From assembly GCA_002493595.1 (NCBI GenBank), contig DKZG01000015.1:81949-104427 (forward strand): 22,479 nucleotides of DNA, in the 5' to 3' direction. The notes under the pieces are model-generated. The model was not told the origin of the DNA and did not search any database. It worked only from the letters and a program-made list of their open reading frames with translations. Positions within the stretch are counted from its first letter, which is position 1. Each line of letters starts with the position of its first letter. Below are positions 8,005-15,525 of the stretch, piece after piece. Source of the stretch: Ruminococcaceae bacterium UBA7080 (GTDB lineage Bacteria > Bacillota > Clostridia > Oscillospirales > Acutalibacteraceae). The position numbers and the translations under genes are program-made.

Positions 8005-8667
8005 TTACATTTTTTCTTTTATAATGTTGATAATAAGTGCAATTGAAGCATCAAGCGTTAAATCCGAAGTATCTGCCATTACGGACTCGTCTGTAGGCTT
8101 AAGCGGTGCAATATCACGGTGTGAATCCTGATAATCACGCCGGTTAACATCTGCAAGAACCTCTTCAAAACTTACATTTTCACCCTTTTCAAGAAGTTCC
8201 TTATATCTGCGCTGTGCTCGGCACTGCGCAGATGCAAATAAATAGATTTTGGGATTTGCATCAGGCAAAACAACTGTAGCTATATCCCGACCGTCCATAA
8301 TAACGTTATTCTCTTTAGCAATATTTCTCTGTAAATCAAGCAGAAAAGCTCGAACCTCCGGTATTGCAGAAACTCTTGACGCACCCATGGAAATCTCAGG
8401 TGTGCGTATTTGAGAAGAAACATCCTCTCCATTCAGATAAACACACTGTGTACCGTCATCAGAAAAGCCCAGACTGACATCTATATTTGAAAGCATGGCA
8501 ATAATCCCGTCATCGCTTTCAAGTACATTATTCCTTACAGCACTAAGCGCAACCGCACGATATAAAGCACCCGTATCAACATAAATAAAGCCCAATGCTC
8601 TCGCAGCAGCTTTGGCAATAGTAGATTTGCCTGCACCTGCCGGTCCGTCAATAGCAACATTAATCAT
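8005..8667 (-). CDS. cmk: Cytidylate kinase
   Basis: This cytoplasmic kinase phosphorylates CMP and dCMP with ATP, recycling pyrimidine nucleotides released by RNA turnover and lipid synthesis. The 220 residues are of normal length. The P-loop GPAGAGKS is at 8-15, followed by YVDTGALYRA, the CMP-binding DGRDIATVVLP, the lid arginines of CRAQRRYKEL, and RRDYQDSHRDIAPLKP. AAAAGGAGA precedes the ATG at suitable spacing. The gene lies 30 bases after the flavoprotein gene and 12 before plsC, in one operon. No key residue is missing. Confidence 0.97.
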   Translation of the reverse strand: MINVAIDGPAGAGKSTIAKAAARALGFIYVDTGALYRAVALSAVRNNVLESDDGIIAMLSNIDVSLGFSDDGTQCVYLNGEDVSSQIRTPEISMGASRVSAIPEVRAFLLDLQRNIAKENNVIMDGRDIATVVLPDANPKIYLFASAQCRAQRRYKELLEKGENVSFEEVLADVNRRDYQDSHRDIAPLKPTDESVMADTSDLTLDASIALIINIIKEKM

Positions 8668-8697
8668 AGGTTATTCTCCTTTTAATTATTATTAAAT

Positions 8698-9921
8698 TCA
8701 CATATTATCTGCACATAAAACGGCAGTAGAAAATGCAATTTGTAGATTAAATCCGCCGGTATATGCATCCACATCTATTATTTCACCTGCGAAATAAAGA
8801 TTGTCAACCAATTTGGACTGCATGGTTTTGGGATTTATTTCTTTCGTATTTATACCTCCGGAGGTAATAATTGCCTCCTCAACAGGCCTGAAACCGCTTA
8901 CGTCCACATTAAAACTTTTAATTAATCTTACAAGCTTATGCCGCTCATCTCTTGTAATCTGATTGACTTTGACAGATGCAGATATACCGCTGAGTAAAAC
9001 TATAACAGGAATTATTTTTTTAGGCAACAGCTTATTTAAAGAATTTATAAAATCTTTATTGGAAAGCTCTGAAAAATCGCGCTGAAGTCTTTTATCAAGA
9101 ACAACTTCGTCAAGTGCCGGCTTTAAATCGATTGATATCCTATATTTTTTCTGCCTCATATTCTTTATATGACTTGATGCGGAAAGAATTACAGGACCCG
9201 AAACACCATAGTGCGTAAAAATCATTTCACCGAAATCATTAAAAATCTGCCTGTCGTCTTCAAACAGTGTTACGGATATATTTTTTAGAGACAAACCCTG
9301 TAGACGGGGGATAAAATGATTTGGGCAAACAAGCGGCACAAGACTCGGCTTGATTTCGGTAACAGTATGACCGACGGATTTTGCCAATACATAGCCGTCA
9401 CCGGTCGAACCTGTAAGCGGATAGCTTACACCACCTGTGCAAAGTGCTGTCTTATCACAGCAAACCTTAGACTTATCCTCCAAAATAACTGCAGATATTC
9501 TGCCGTTTTCATATTCAAAAGCCTTTACCGTACCTTTAATTATCCTGACACCGCTGTTTTTACAATACTCAACTAAAGCATCAACAACATCGACTGCCTT
9601 ATCGCTGACCGGAAAAACGCGGTTGCCTCTTTCTATTTTAAGCGGCACACCCAATTCTTCAAAAAGAGCCATTGTATCATATGGCATAAAATTGGAAAAA
9701 GCAGAATACAGAAAGCGAGGATTGGTAGGAACATTGGAAATTAAGTCATCAAGGTCAAAACACGCATTTGTTACATTGCATCTGCCCTTTCCTGTTATCA
9801 TCAGCTTTCTTGCAGGTCTGTCCATTTTTTCTATCAAGGTAACATCGTTACCGTTTTTACTGCTTCTTGCTGCACACAAAAGCCCTGCGGCGCCACCACC
9901 GATAACAACAATTTTTTGCAT
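8698..9921 (-). CDS. HI0933/BaiN-family FAD-dependent oxidoreductase
   Basis: A 407-residue flavoprotein of the HI0933 (YhiN, BaiN-like, 'aminoacetone oxidase') family. The N-terminal dinucleotide fold IGGGAAGLLCA (7-17), the motif GKGRCNVTN (about 44-52), CTGGVSYPLTGSTGDGY and the C-terminal segment YFAGEIIDVDAYTGGFN with its closing FAD contacts are all typical. The family's true substrate is unsettled. One member was linked to bile-acid reduction, but that cannot be transferred from sequence here. AAAGGAT stands 6 bases before the ATG. It lies 21 bases after the ABC-F gene and 30 before cmk. No membrane segment or signal peptide is seen, so it should be cytoplasmic. Confidence 0.9.
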   Translation of the reverse strand: MQKIVVIGGGAAGLLCAARSSKNGNDVTLIEKMDRPARKLMITGKGRCNVTNACFDLDDLISNVPTNPRFLYSAFSNFMPYDTMALFEELGVPLKIERGNRVFPVSDKAVDVVDALVEYCKNSGVRIIKGTVKAFEYENGRISAVILEDKSKVCCDKTALCTGGVSYPLTGSTGDGYVLAKSVGHTVTEIKPSLVPLVCPNHFIPRLQGLSLKNISVTLFEDDRQIFNDFGEMIFTHYGVSGPVILSASSHIKNMRQKKYRISIDLKPALDEVVLDKRLQRDFSELSNKDFINSLNKLLPKKIIPVIVLLSGISASVKVNQITRDERHKLVRLIKSFNVDVSGFRPVEEAIITSGGINTKEINPKTMQSKLVDNLYFAGEIIDVDAYTGGFNLQIAFSTAVLCADNM

Positions 9922-9942
9922 TCGCTTATCCTTTCCGAGTTG

Positions 9943-11835
9943 TCATAAAAAATCATTATACTGTTCAAGCTCAGCTGAAATGGTTTCCCATTGTTCATAA
10001 AGCGCATCTCGCTTTTCTGTTAACGCATTCAGCTGTTCTGTTAGCTTTACAAGTTCTTCATAGGGAGCAGGATTAAGCTCATTCTCAACATTTATAATTA
10101 TTGCTTCCGCTTCTTCAATTTCATTTTCTGTTTTTTTCAGCTGTGAATTAAGCTTTCTGAAATTACTTTGCCTTTCTTTTTTTAGCTTATAGTCATTCAC
10201 CTTGGGCTTATCCCTGACCATCTTTTCACTTGCGGCAACATACCTGTGCTGTGCATAATCATCATAGTTACCGAGATAATAATTGCAGCCATCGGGTGTA
10301 AGCTCAACAATTTTTGTGGCCAGCTTGTTTATAAAATATCTGTCATGAGAAACAATAAGCATTGTTCCATTGTAATTGAGCAGTGTATTCTCAAGTTCTT
10401 CACGCGAAAAAGCATCAAGATGATTAGTGGGCTCATCAAGCAAAAGAAAATTAAATCCGCCCAGCATCAGTTTTAAAAGAGCTACTCTGGCTCGTTCACC
10501 GCCGGAGCAAACCTCTAATTTTCTATAAACATCTTCTCCCTTAAACAAAAATGCAGCAAGTGAATTTCTCACCTTGGTTTCCGTCATATACGGAAAGTTG
10601 GTCCATACCTCGTCAATAATGGTTTTGGAAAGGTCAAGCTTCGCCTGAACCTGATCAAAATAGCCTGTCATAAGAGAAGCACCAAATCGAAAACTTCCAT
10701 CATCCCTTGACAAATCGCCCATTAATATTTTAAGCAGTGTAGTTTTGCCGCAACCGTTATCACCTAAAAGGAATACTCGCTCACCGCGCTTAACATGAAA
10801 TGAAGCATTTGAAAAAATTGTATTTCCGTTAAAGCTCTTTTTTAAATCCATTACATCAAGCACATCTTCACCGGATACACATTTGGGTGTAAAATCAAAA
10901 CGTATTTTCTCCACCTTGCTGTCCGGCAAAACAAGCTGAGCTTTAATGCGCTCAACTACCTTTTCCTTACTCTCGGCTGTTTTAATGTTTTTTTCTCTGT
11001 TCCACTGCCGCTGCTGAGCAATGATTCCCTCAAGACGTTCTATTTCTTTAATATCGTTTTCATATTTATCTTCAACAGCCTTTTGCTCAGCCTCTTTTTT
11101 TATAAGAAAGGTTGAATAATTACCTTTATAAGAGCGGATTTTTTTATTTTCAAGCTCAATCGTCTTATCTGTTATTTTATCCAGAAAATATCTGTCATGA
11201 CTGACAATGAGACAGGCTCCGTTAAAGTTTTTTAAAAAATCCTCAAGCCATTGTATTGCACTGATATCAAGATGGTTTGTCGGCTCATCAAGCAAAAGAA
11301 AATCTGCCTTTGACAAAAGAAGCTTAGCAAGTATAAGCTTGGAACGCTGACCGCCTGAAAGCTTTGATGTTGGTTTATCAAAATCTTCCTGCGAAAATCC
11401 CAAACCAATGAGTGCGGACCTTGTCATTGACTTATATGTTAAACCGCCGTTCAAATTGAATTCATTTGTAAGATAATCCTGTCTTTCAATCAGCCTGGAA
11501 GAAGGATTTTCAGAAAGCATTACTGATATATCAGCCAATTCTTTCTCTATCTTTATCAAATTGTCAAACACAGATATAAGCTCGTCCCATATTGTTCTGT
11601 CATCCGAGCAGGTATGCTGCTCCATATAACCCAGCTTAATATTTTTTGATAAAAAGCAATTACCGCTGTCGGGCGTGTATTGGCCTGTAATAATCTTAAA
11701 TAATGATGTTTTACCGGCACCGTTAACACCGACAAAACCAACTTTTTCCTTATCCTTTATATCAAAGCTGATATCCGAAAACAAAGTATTTTCGCCAAAG
11801 GAAAGCGTTAAATTTTGAACATCAAGCACATTCAT
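9943..11835 (-). CDS. ABC-F family ATPase (YdiF/Uup-like)
   Basis: A soluble protein with two ABC ATPase domains and no membrane segments, of the type that acts on the ribosome. Domain 1 has Walker A GVNGAGKT (36-43), signature LSGGQ (159-163), Walker B LLLDEPTNHLD (180-190) and SHDR (212-215). Domain 2 has GDNGCGKT (358-365), CSGGE (443-447), LLLDEPTNHLD (464-474) and SHDR (496-499). The charged linker 240-310 separates them. A C-terminal coiled coil (about 550-628) resembles Uup and YdiF. Family members include translation factors and antibiotic-resistance proteins. The housekeeping operon and the Uup-like tail favour a general role, but sequence alone cannot exclude target protection. It is first in the operon, with a clear promoter and GGAG 8 bases before the ATG. 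Confidence 0.93.
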   Translation of the reverse strand: MNVLDVQNLTLSFGENTLFSDISFDIKDKEKVGFVGVNGAGKTSLFKIITGQYTPDSGNCFLSKNIKLGYMEQHTCSDDRTIWDELISVFDNLIKIEKELADISVMLSENPSSRLIERQDYLTNEFNLNGGLTYKSMTRSALIGLGFSQEDFDKPTSKLSGGQRSKLILAKLLLSKADFLLLDEPTNHLDISAIQWLEDFLKNFNGACLIVSHDRYFLDKITDKTIELENKKIRSYKGNYSTFLIKKEAEQKAVEDKYENDIKEIERLEGIIAQQRQWNREKNIKTAESKEKVVERIKAQLVLPDSKVEKIRFDFTPKCVSGEDVLDVMDLKKSFNGNTIFSNASFHVKRGERVFLLGDNGCGKTTLLKILMGDLSRDDGSFRFGASLMTGYFDQVQAKLDLSKTIIDEVWTNFPYMTETKVRNSLAAFLFKGEDVYRKLEVCSGGERARVALLKLMLGGFNFLLLDEPTNHLDAFSREELENTLLNYNGTMLIVSHDRYFINKLATKIVELTPDGCNYYLGNYDDYAQHRYVAASEKMVRDKPKVNDYKLKKERQSNFRKLNSQLKKTENEIEEAEAIIINVENELNPAPYEELVKLTEQLNALTEKRDALYEQWETISAELEQYNDFL

Positions 11836-11863
11836 AACAAAAGCTCCAAAAATAGTTTATAAT

Positions 11864-11892
11864 ATTCTACACTATTTTTACACTTTTTTCAA
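11864..11892 (-). promoter_or_regulatory. Promoter of the ABC-F-cmk-ispH operon
   Basis: Minus-strand -35 TTGAAA (11892-11887), a 17-base spacer and -10 TAGAAT (11869-11864). It lies 28 bases ahead of the ABC-F ATG. Its -35 directly abuts the manA -35 on the other strand. Confidence 0.7.
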
Positions 11893-11921
11893 TTGAAAGT
11901 ATACGATAAATTTGCTATTAT
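11893..11921 (+). promoter_or_regulatory. Promoter of manA
   Basis: Plus-strand -35 TTGAAA (11893-11898), a 17-base spacer and -10 TATTAT (11916-11921) with TG at the extended -10 position. The in-frame TTG at 11893 is the -35 itself, so it cannot be the start of manA. Confidence 0.7.
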
Positions 11922-11952
11922 AATAAATAATAATAATGAAAAGGAATTGTTT

Positions 11953-12906
11953 ATGGATATTTTAAAACTAAAACCGGTGCTCAAAGACTATATCTGGGGC
12001 GGAGAAAGACTGAAAAATGATTTTGGATTTGAAAGCAATCTTGACAAGGTTGCCGAGGGTTGGATGCTTTCCTGCCACAAGGACGGAAAAAATACAATCA
12101 GCGGCGGTCAATATAGCGGTCAAACCCTTGACAGCATTATCGAAAAAGCAGGCAAAGAAAATGCAGTAGGTACGAAAAGCCTTCAATTCCCCTATTTTCC
12201 TGTTTTAATAAAATTGATTGATGCTAAAGATAATCTGTCTATTCAAGTGCACCCTAACAATGATTATGCACAAAGAGTTGAAGGCGAATTCGGAAAAACC
12301 GAAATATGGTATGTGCTGGATGCTGCAGAGGATGCACAGCTGGTATATGGTTTTAAAAATGAAATCTCATCCGAAGAATTTAAAAATGCTATTGAAAACA
12401 ATACACTTATGGATGTATTAAATACAGTTCATGTAAAAAAAGGAGATTTATTTTTTATTGAAGCAGGAACGGTACACGCAATTGGAAAAGGTACTCTGAT
12501 TGCAGAAATTCAGCAAAACTCAAATTCAACCTACAGAGTATATGATTACGGCAGAGTCGGTACAGACGGCAAGCCGCGTGAGCTGCATATTAAAAAGGCC
12601 GTAGATGTTTCTGTTACAAAACCGCCTAAATATGATATAAAACCAATGGGAAAGCCCATAAAAAATAACGGCTATACATCAACATTGCTGACAAAATGTG
12701 ACCTATTTACCGTACATCATTATGATATAGACGATAAAATTCATCTGTATACAGATGAAACAAGCTTTAATCACATTCTTGTTGTTAACGGAAACGGAAA
12801 AATAAATAATGTAAATTTAAAAAAAGGAGACAGTTTCTTTGTTCCTGCCAACTATGGTGCTTATGAAATATCAGGCAGATGCGAAGTGATCATTACAAAT
12901 ATTTAA
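11953..12906 (+). CDS. manA: Mannose-6-phosphate isomerase, class I
   Basis: A zinc enzyme interconverting mannose 6-phosphate and fructose 6-phosphate. It either brings mannose into glycolysis or supplies mannose for polysaccharides. From the ATG at 11953, preceded by AAAAGGAA, it has 317 residues, the usual length of the short Bacillus-type ManA. Expected zinc ligands are all present: Gln98 and His100 in IQVHPN, Glu117 in KTEIWYV, and His175 in AGTVHAIG. The active-site YRVYDYGR follows at 194-201. The C-terminal jelly-roll domain is complete. A longer in-frame reading beginning with TTG at 11893 is rejected because that codon is the promoter -35. No PTS or mannose operon is adjacent; it is the first gene before DUF378. 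Confidence 0.95.
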   Translation: MDILKLKPVLKDYIWGGERLKNDFGFESNLDKVAEGWMLSCHKDGKNTISGGQYSGQTLDSIIEKAGKENAVGTKSLQFPYFPVLIKLIDAKDNLSIQVHPNNDYAQRVEGEFGKTEIWYVLDAAEDAQLVYGFKNEISSEEFKNAIENNTLMDVLNTVHVKKGDLFFIEAGTVHAIGKGTLIAEIQQNSNSTYRVYDYGRVGTDGKPRELHIKKAVDVSVTKPPKYDIKPMGKPIKNNGYTSTLLTKCDLFTVHHYDIDDKIHLYTDETSFNHILVVNGNGKINNVNLKKGDSFFVPANYGAYEISGRCEVIITNI

Positions 12907-12919
12907 TTTTCATGAATAA

Positions 12920-12952
12920 AAGTCACAGATGGTGCAATACTATCTGTGACTT
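12920..12952 (+). terminator. Terminator after manA (probably leaky)
   Basis: An 11-base-pair stem (12920-12930 with 12942-12952) and 11-base loop begin 14 bases after the manA stop. The T-tract is offset by three A residues before TTTTT, so termination may be partial. The DUF378 ribosome site follows at 12961. Confidence 0.7.
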
Positions 12953-12973
12953 AAATTTTTGGAGTGATAAAAA

Positions 12974-13180
12974 ATGAAAATAGTCAATAACATAGCACTG
13001 ATACTCTCAATCATAGGCGGTATAAACTGGGGACTTATAGGACTTTTCAAATTTGACTTGGTTGCCTGGATATGCGGCGGACAGGACTCCGTAATTGCCA
13101 GAATCATTTACAGCATTGTAGGTCTTGCAGCAATTTGGTGCATCAGTCTTCTTTTCAGCGGAAGAACTGCTGAGGATTAA
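12974..13180 (+). CDS. DUF378 small membrane protein
   Basis: A 68-residue protein of the DUF378 (YuzA-like) family, function unknown. It has two hydrophobic segments, about 5-27 and 43-63. The family pattern is IGGINWGLIGLF near 14-25, with the following FDLVAWICGG and IIYSIVGLAAIW. The ATG has GGAG 9 bases upstream. It lies 67 bases after manA behind a weak terminator, and I found no promoter of its own in that gap, so it is probably expressed by read-through. The short C-terminus SGRTAED is hydrophilic. The family call is confident; any function would be a guess. Confidence 0.88.
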   Translation: MKIVNNIALILSIIGGINWGLIGLFKFDLVAWICGGQDSVIARIIYSIVGLAAIWCISLLFSGRTAED

Positions 13181-13192
13181 TTTTTCAAATGA

Positions 13193-13257
13193 CAAAAGGG
13201 ACAAGCAAAAAAGTAATGCAAGAATTATTGCACACTTACTTTAACCTGTCCCTTTTG
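13193..13257. repeat. Large imperfect inverted repeat, convergent terminator or MITE-like
   Basis: Three nested stems are visible: outer CAAAAGGGACA (13193-13203) with its exact complement at 13247-13257, middle AAAGTAA (13210-13216) with 13236-13242, and inner TGCAA (13217-13221) with 13228-13232. It lies between the convergent DUF378 and sigE genes. It could be a bidirectional terminator; the AAAAGGGACA ends also recall small palindromic repeats dispersed in clostridial genomes. No transposase is nearby. Confidence 0.6.
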
Positions 13258-13365
13258 CCATATGAAAACTAAAAGTGAACGTAAAAAATTACCATTCATT
13301 AATATAGTGTAAAAAAACATAAAAAGTAACAAAAATTTCTTTAAATTTTTTGAATTTTATTTTTA

Positions 13366-14064
13366 TTATGCAATATGTCTTTCCAATTCGCTTTTGATTT
13401 TGGAAAGAATTCGTTTTTCAAGTCTGCTTATGTACGACTGAGAAATACCCATCATATCTGCAAGCTGTTTTTGCGTATGGCTTTCTCCGCCATCCAATCC
13501 AAATCGCATTACCATGAGATGCTTTTCCTTATCCGGAAGAGCATCTACTATTTTGAGTAAAAGTTTTTTCTCATCATCATACTCTAAATCCTCATACACA
13601 TCATCCGGTTCAGTACCCAAAACATCTCTTAAAGTAAGTTCGTTGCCGTCCCAATCAATTGAAAGCGGTTCATCAAACGACATTTCACCTTTCATATTAT
13701 TTACTTTTCTGAGATGCATAAGGATTTCATTTTCAATGCATCGTGAAGCATAAGTGGCAAGCTTTATATTCTTTTCAGGATTAAAAGTTTTAACTGCCTT
13801 CATAAGCCCTATGGTTCCGATAGAAACCAAATCCTCAGTTGAAGTGGTTTTTGACTCAAATTTCTTGGCAATATAAACCACAAGACGCAAATTGTGAACA
13901 ATCAGCAATTCTCTGTTCGTATCATTTCCGATTCTGAGCTCATCCATAATTTTCTTTTCTTCTGCCTTAGAGAGCGGAGGCGGTAATGTTTCAGGGCCAT
14001 TGATATAATAACACTTTTGCTTTTTAAACAGTCTTAAAAACAGTCTTTTTAACTTTTTAAACAT
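13366..14064 (-). CDS. sigE: Sporulation sigma factor sigma-E (precursor)
   Basis: Sigma-E directs early mother-cell gene expression in sporulation. It is made as an inactive membrane-attached precursor that SpoIIGA cleaves. The 232 residues begin with a basic, hydrophobic pro-sequence (about 1-18) followed by the hallmark YYINGPETLPPPLS. Region 2 contains LVSIGTIGLMKAVKTF and LATYASRCIENEIL. Region 4 ends with the helix-turn-helix TQKQLADMMGISQSYISRLE. The pro-sequence looks about ten residues shorter than that of Bacillus subtilis as I recall it. The start ATG has GAGGTG overlapping the spoIIGA stop, with 8 bases between the genes, so the two are translationally coupled. The sigG gene often found next is absent; the convergent DUF378 gene follows. 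Confidence 0.97.
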   Translation of the reverse strand: MFKKLKRLFLRLFKKQKCYYINGPETLPPPLSKAEEKKIMDELRIGNDTNRELLIVHNLRLVVYIAKKFESKTTSTEDLVSIGTIGLMKAVKTFNPEKNIKLATYASRCIENEILMHLRKVNNMKGEMSFDEPLSIDWDGNELTLRDVLGTEPDDVYEDLEYDDEKKLLLKIVDALPDKEKHLMVMRFGLDGGESHTQKQLADMMGISQSYISRLEKRILSKIKSELERHIA

Positions 14065-14072
14065 ATTTCACC

Positions 14073-14861
14073 TCATATATTTATTATTTCAGGATTTAAA
14101 ATTGCGGAAAAATCTTTTGAATGAACTGTTGATGCTGCAATATATACCTTATCCGTTTCAAAAGACCTTTTTCCTGCCGATATAATTACACGATCAGGCT
14201 TAAAAGCCTTCAGCATCCCCTCACCTCCTACAGAATTAAATGGTATAATGCGCTCCGTATCAAATGATATCCTGCTGCTGTCTACTACAATAACAGGATA
14301 ATCTGAAAAAGGCTCCTTAAGTTTATTACCGGTATCGGCAAAGGCATACATATGATAGCTCTGCCCATCTTTGATCACCGTAAGTGAATAGATTTCATTT
14401 TTGCCTATTGTTCTGTTATAAATCTTCACAATTAAAAGTGCTGCAAGATAAGCTGCCAATGCACTGATCAGCAGTATTTTTGCCGGGATATCAAAATATA
14501 AAACATCATTATGTATTGCAACACCGTCCGGTTTAAATATCAGCCATATACCAAGTATTACACCAAGAAGCAGCATATTGGAAAAATAAAACACACAAAG
14601 TTTTTTGATGAATTCTAGCAAACGTTTAAAACCGAATGCAATTAGCACAATAATAACGGATGCGAAAATTTTTCCTAGTGCAGTAACAAAAAAATTCAGC
14701 TCATCAAGCAGTATTACCAAGGCATAGGCACCACCGGCAAAAGAAGCGGCAAGCAATCGCGGTGTTTTTGCATTCTCTTTAACAATAAGCTTCGTCAAAA
14801 GCAGGAGCAAATATGTAATAAAAAAGTTAACTACAAAAAGTACATCAACATAGATAACCAA
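14073..14861 (-). CDS. spoIIGA: Sigma-E processing peptidase SpoIIGA
   Basis: SpoIIGA is the membrane-embedded aspartic protease that removes the pro-sequence of sigma-E at the sporulation septum. About five hydrophobic segments occupy residues 1-145. A soluble C-terminal protease domain carries the catalytic motif ADTGN (Asp176) and the conserved RIIPFNSVGGEGML (204-217). At 262 residues it is somewhat shorter than the Bacillus protein. The start is TTG at 14861, with GGAGG 7 bases upstream; no ATG is suitably placed. The ribosome site and start codon lie in the 3' arm and T-tract of a hairpin that terminates the upstream cyclophilin gene. A probable Spo0A-dependent promoter overlaps that hairpin. 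It is followed directly by its substrate gene sigE. Confidence 0.95.
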   Translation of the reverse strand: MVIYVDVLFVVNFFITYLLLLLTKLIVKENAKTPRLLAASFAGGAYALVILLDELNFFVTALGKIFASVIIVLIAFGFKRLLEFIKKLCVFYFSNMLLLGVILGIWLIFKPDGVAIHNDVLYFDIPAKILLISALAAYLAALLIVKIYNRTIGKNEIYSLTVIKDGQSYHMYAFADTGNKLKEPFSDYPVIVVDSSRISFDTERIIPFNSVGGEGMLKAFKPDRVIISAGKRSFETDKVYIAASTVHSKDFSAILNPEIINI

Positions 14862-14865
14862 AAAT

Positions 14866-14908
14866 ACCCCTCCAACAGATCATAATAATTATAATCTGCC
14901 GAAGGGGT
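14866..14908 (-). terminator. Cyclophilin terminator that also sequesters the spoIIGA ribosome site
   Basis: Read on the minus strand, outer arms ACCCCT (14908-14903) and AGGGGT (14871-14866) and inner arms CAGAT (14898-14894) and ATCTG (14880-14876) form an interrupted hairpin, followed by ATTTTT. It begins 14 bases after the cyclophilin stop. The spoIIGA GGAGG (14873-14869) is largely inside the 3' arm and the TTG start is at the end of the T-tract. Confidence 0.75.
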
Positions 14909-14920
14909 TTAATTTGTCAT
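14888..14920 (-). promoter_or_regulatory. Probable Spo0A-activated promoter of spoIIGA-sigE
   Basis: The minus strand has ATGACA (14920-14915, five of six to -35 TTGACA), a 21-base spacer and a perfect TATAAT (14893-14888). The Bacillus subtilis spoIIG promoter is known for a similarly long 22-base spacer rescued by Spo0A. Overlapping the -35 is TGACAAA (14919-14913), one mismatch from the Spo0A box TGNCGAA. Predicted transcription start is about 14881. Confidence 0.6.
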
Positions 14921-14922
14921 AT

Positions 14923-15480
14923 TTAATCTTCAATTTCAATTGTTTCTATAACAACATCATACAGAGGCTTATCTGCCATTCCGGTTTTAACAGCGGCAAT
15001 ATCCTCAAGAACCTCACTGCCGTCAGTCAGCATACCGAAAACAGTATGATGAAAATCAAGCCATGGCGTACCGCCAAGCTCTTTATATTTATCAATTACT
15101 TCCTGTGGAAAACCGTTATCCTTGAACCCCTCCATCTGCGAAAGAAGAGAATCGGGTACACTGTTTGCCTGAACGATAAAAAATTGTGAACCATTCGTAT
15201 TAGGACCGCTGTTTGCCATTGAAAGAGCACCGTAATAATTGCGTGCATCCAGTGAAAATTCGTCCTCAAAGGATTTGCCCCAGATGGACTCACCGCCGCA
15301 GCCTGTGCCTGTAGGATCACCGCCTTGTATCATAAAATCTTTAATGACTCTATGAAAAATAAGTCCATCATAGTATCCGTTTTTAGCGTGGGTTGAAAAA
15401 TTCTCAACCGCCTTCGGTGCTGCCTGTGCATTAAGCTCAAAGCTCATATTTCCCCTGTTTGTCTTAATTATTGCTTTCAT
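14923..15480 (-). CDS. Cyclophilin-type peptidyl-prolyl cis-trans isomerase
   Basis: A cytoplasmic folding catalyst that isomerises Xaa-Pro bonds. The 185 residues carry the cyclophilin core: FHRV with catalytic Arg44, MIQGGDPTGTG (50-60), GALSMAN, GPNTNGSQFFI (92-102), and W140 with HTVFG (145-149). There is no signal peptide, so it is cytosolic (PpiB-like). An insertion of about 30 residues (108-137) with LGGTPWLD is typical of this clostridial subgroup. The ATG has AAAGGAA about 9 bases upstream. It follows the glycoside hydrolase by 45 bases with no visible terminator, so it may belong to that operon. It ends at the unusual hairpin shared with spoIIGA. Confidence 0.95.
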   Translation of the reverse strand: MKAIIKTNRGNMSFELNAQAAPKAVENFSTHAKNGYYDGLIFHRVIKDFMIQGGDPTGTGCGGESIWGKSFEDEFSLDARNYYGALSMANSGPNTNGSQFFIVQANSVPDSLLSQMEGFKDNGFPQEVIDKYKELGGTPWLDFHHTVFGMLTDGSEVLEDIAAVKTGMADKPLYDVVIETIEIED

Positions 15481-15525
15481 TCTTAATCATTCCTTTCGTT
15501 AATAACAAACTTACTTTATTTTAAA

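Noticed and set aside
9437..10000. 187-residue plus-strand open frame opposite the HI0933-type gene
   Set aside because: It crosses an intergenic gap and two real minus-strand genes, with no recognisable domain.
9943..11835. ABC-F antibiotic-resistance determinant
   Set aside because: The housekeeping operon context and Uup/YdiF-like C-terminal coiled coil argue for a general ribosome-associated role; resistance cannot be read from sequence.
11893..11952. TTG-initiated extension of ManA by 20 residues
   Set aside because: The TTG is the promoter -35 itself. The ATG at 11953 has a proper ribosome site and matches family length.
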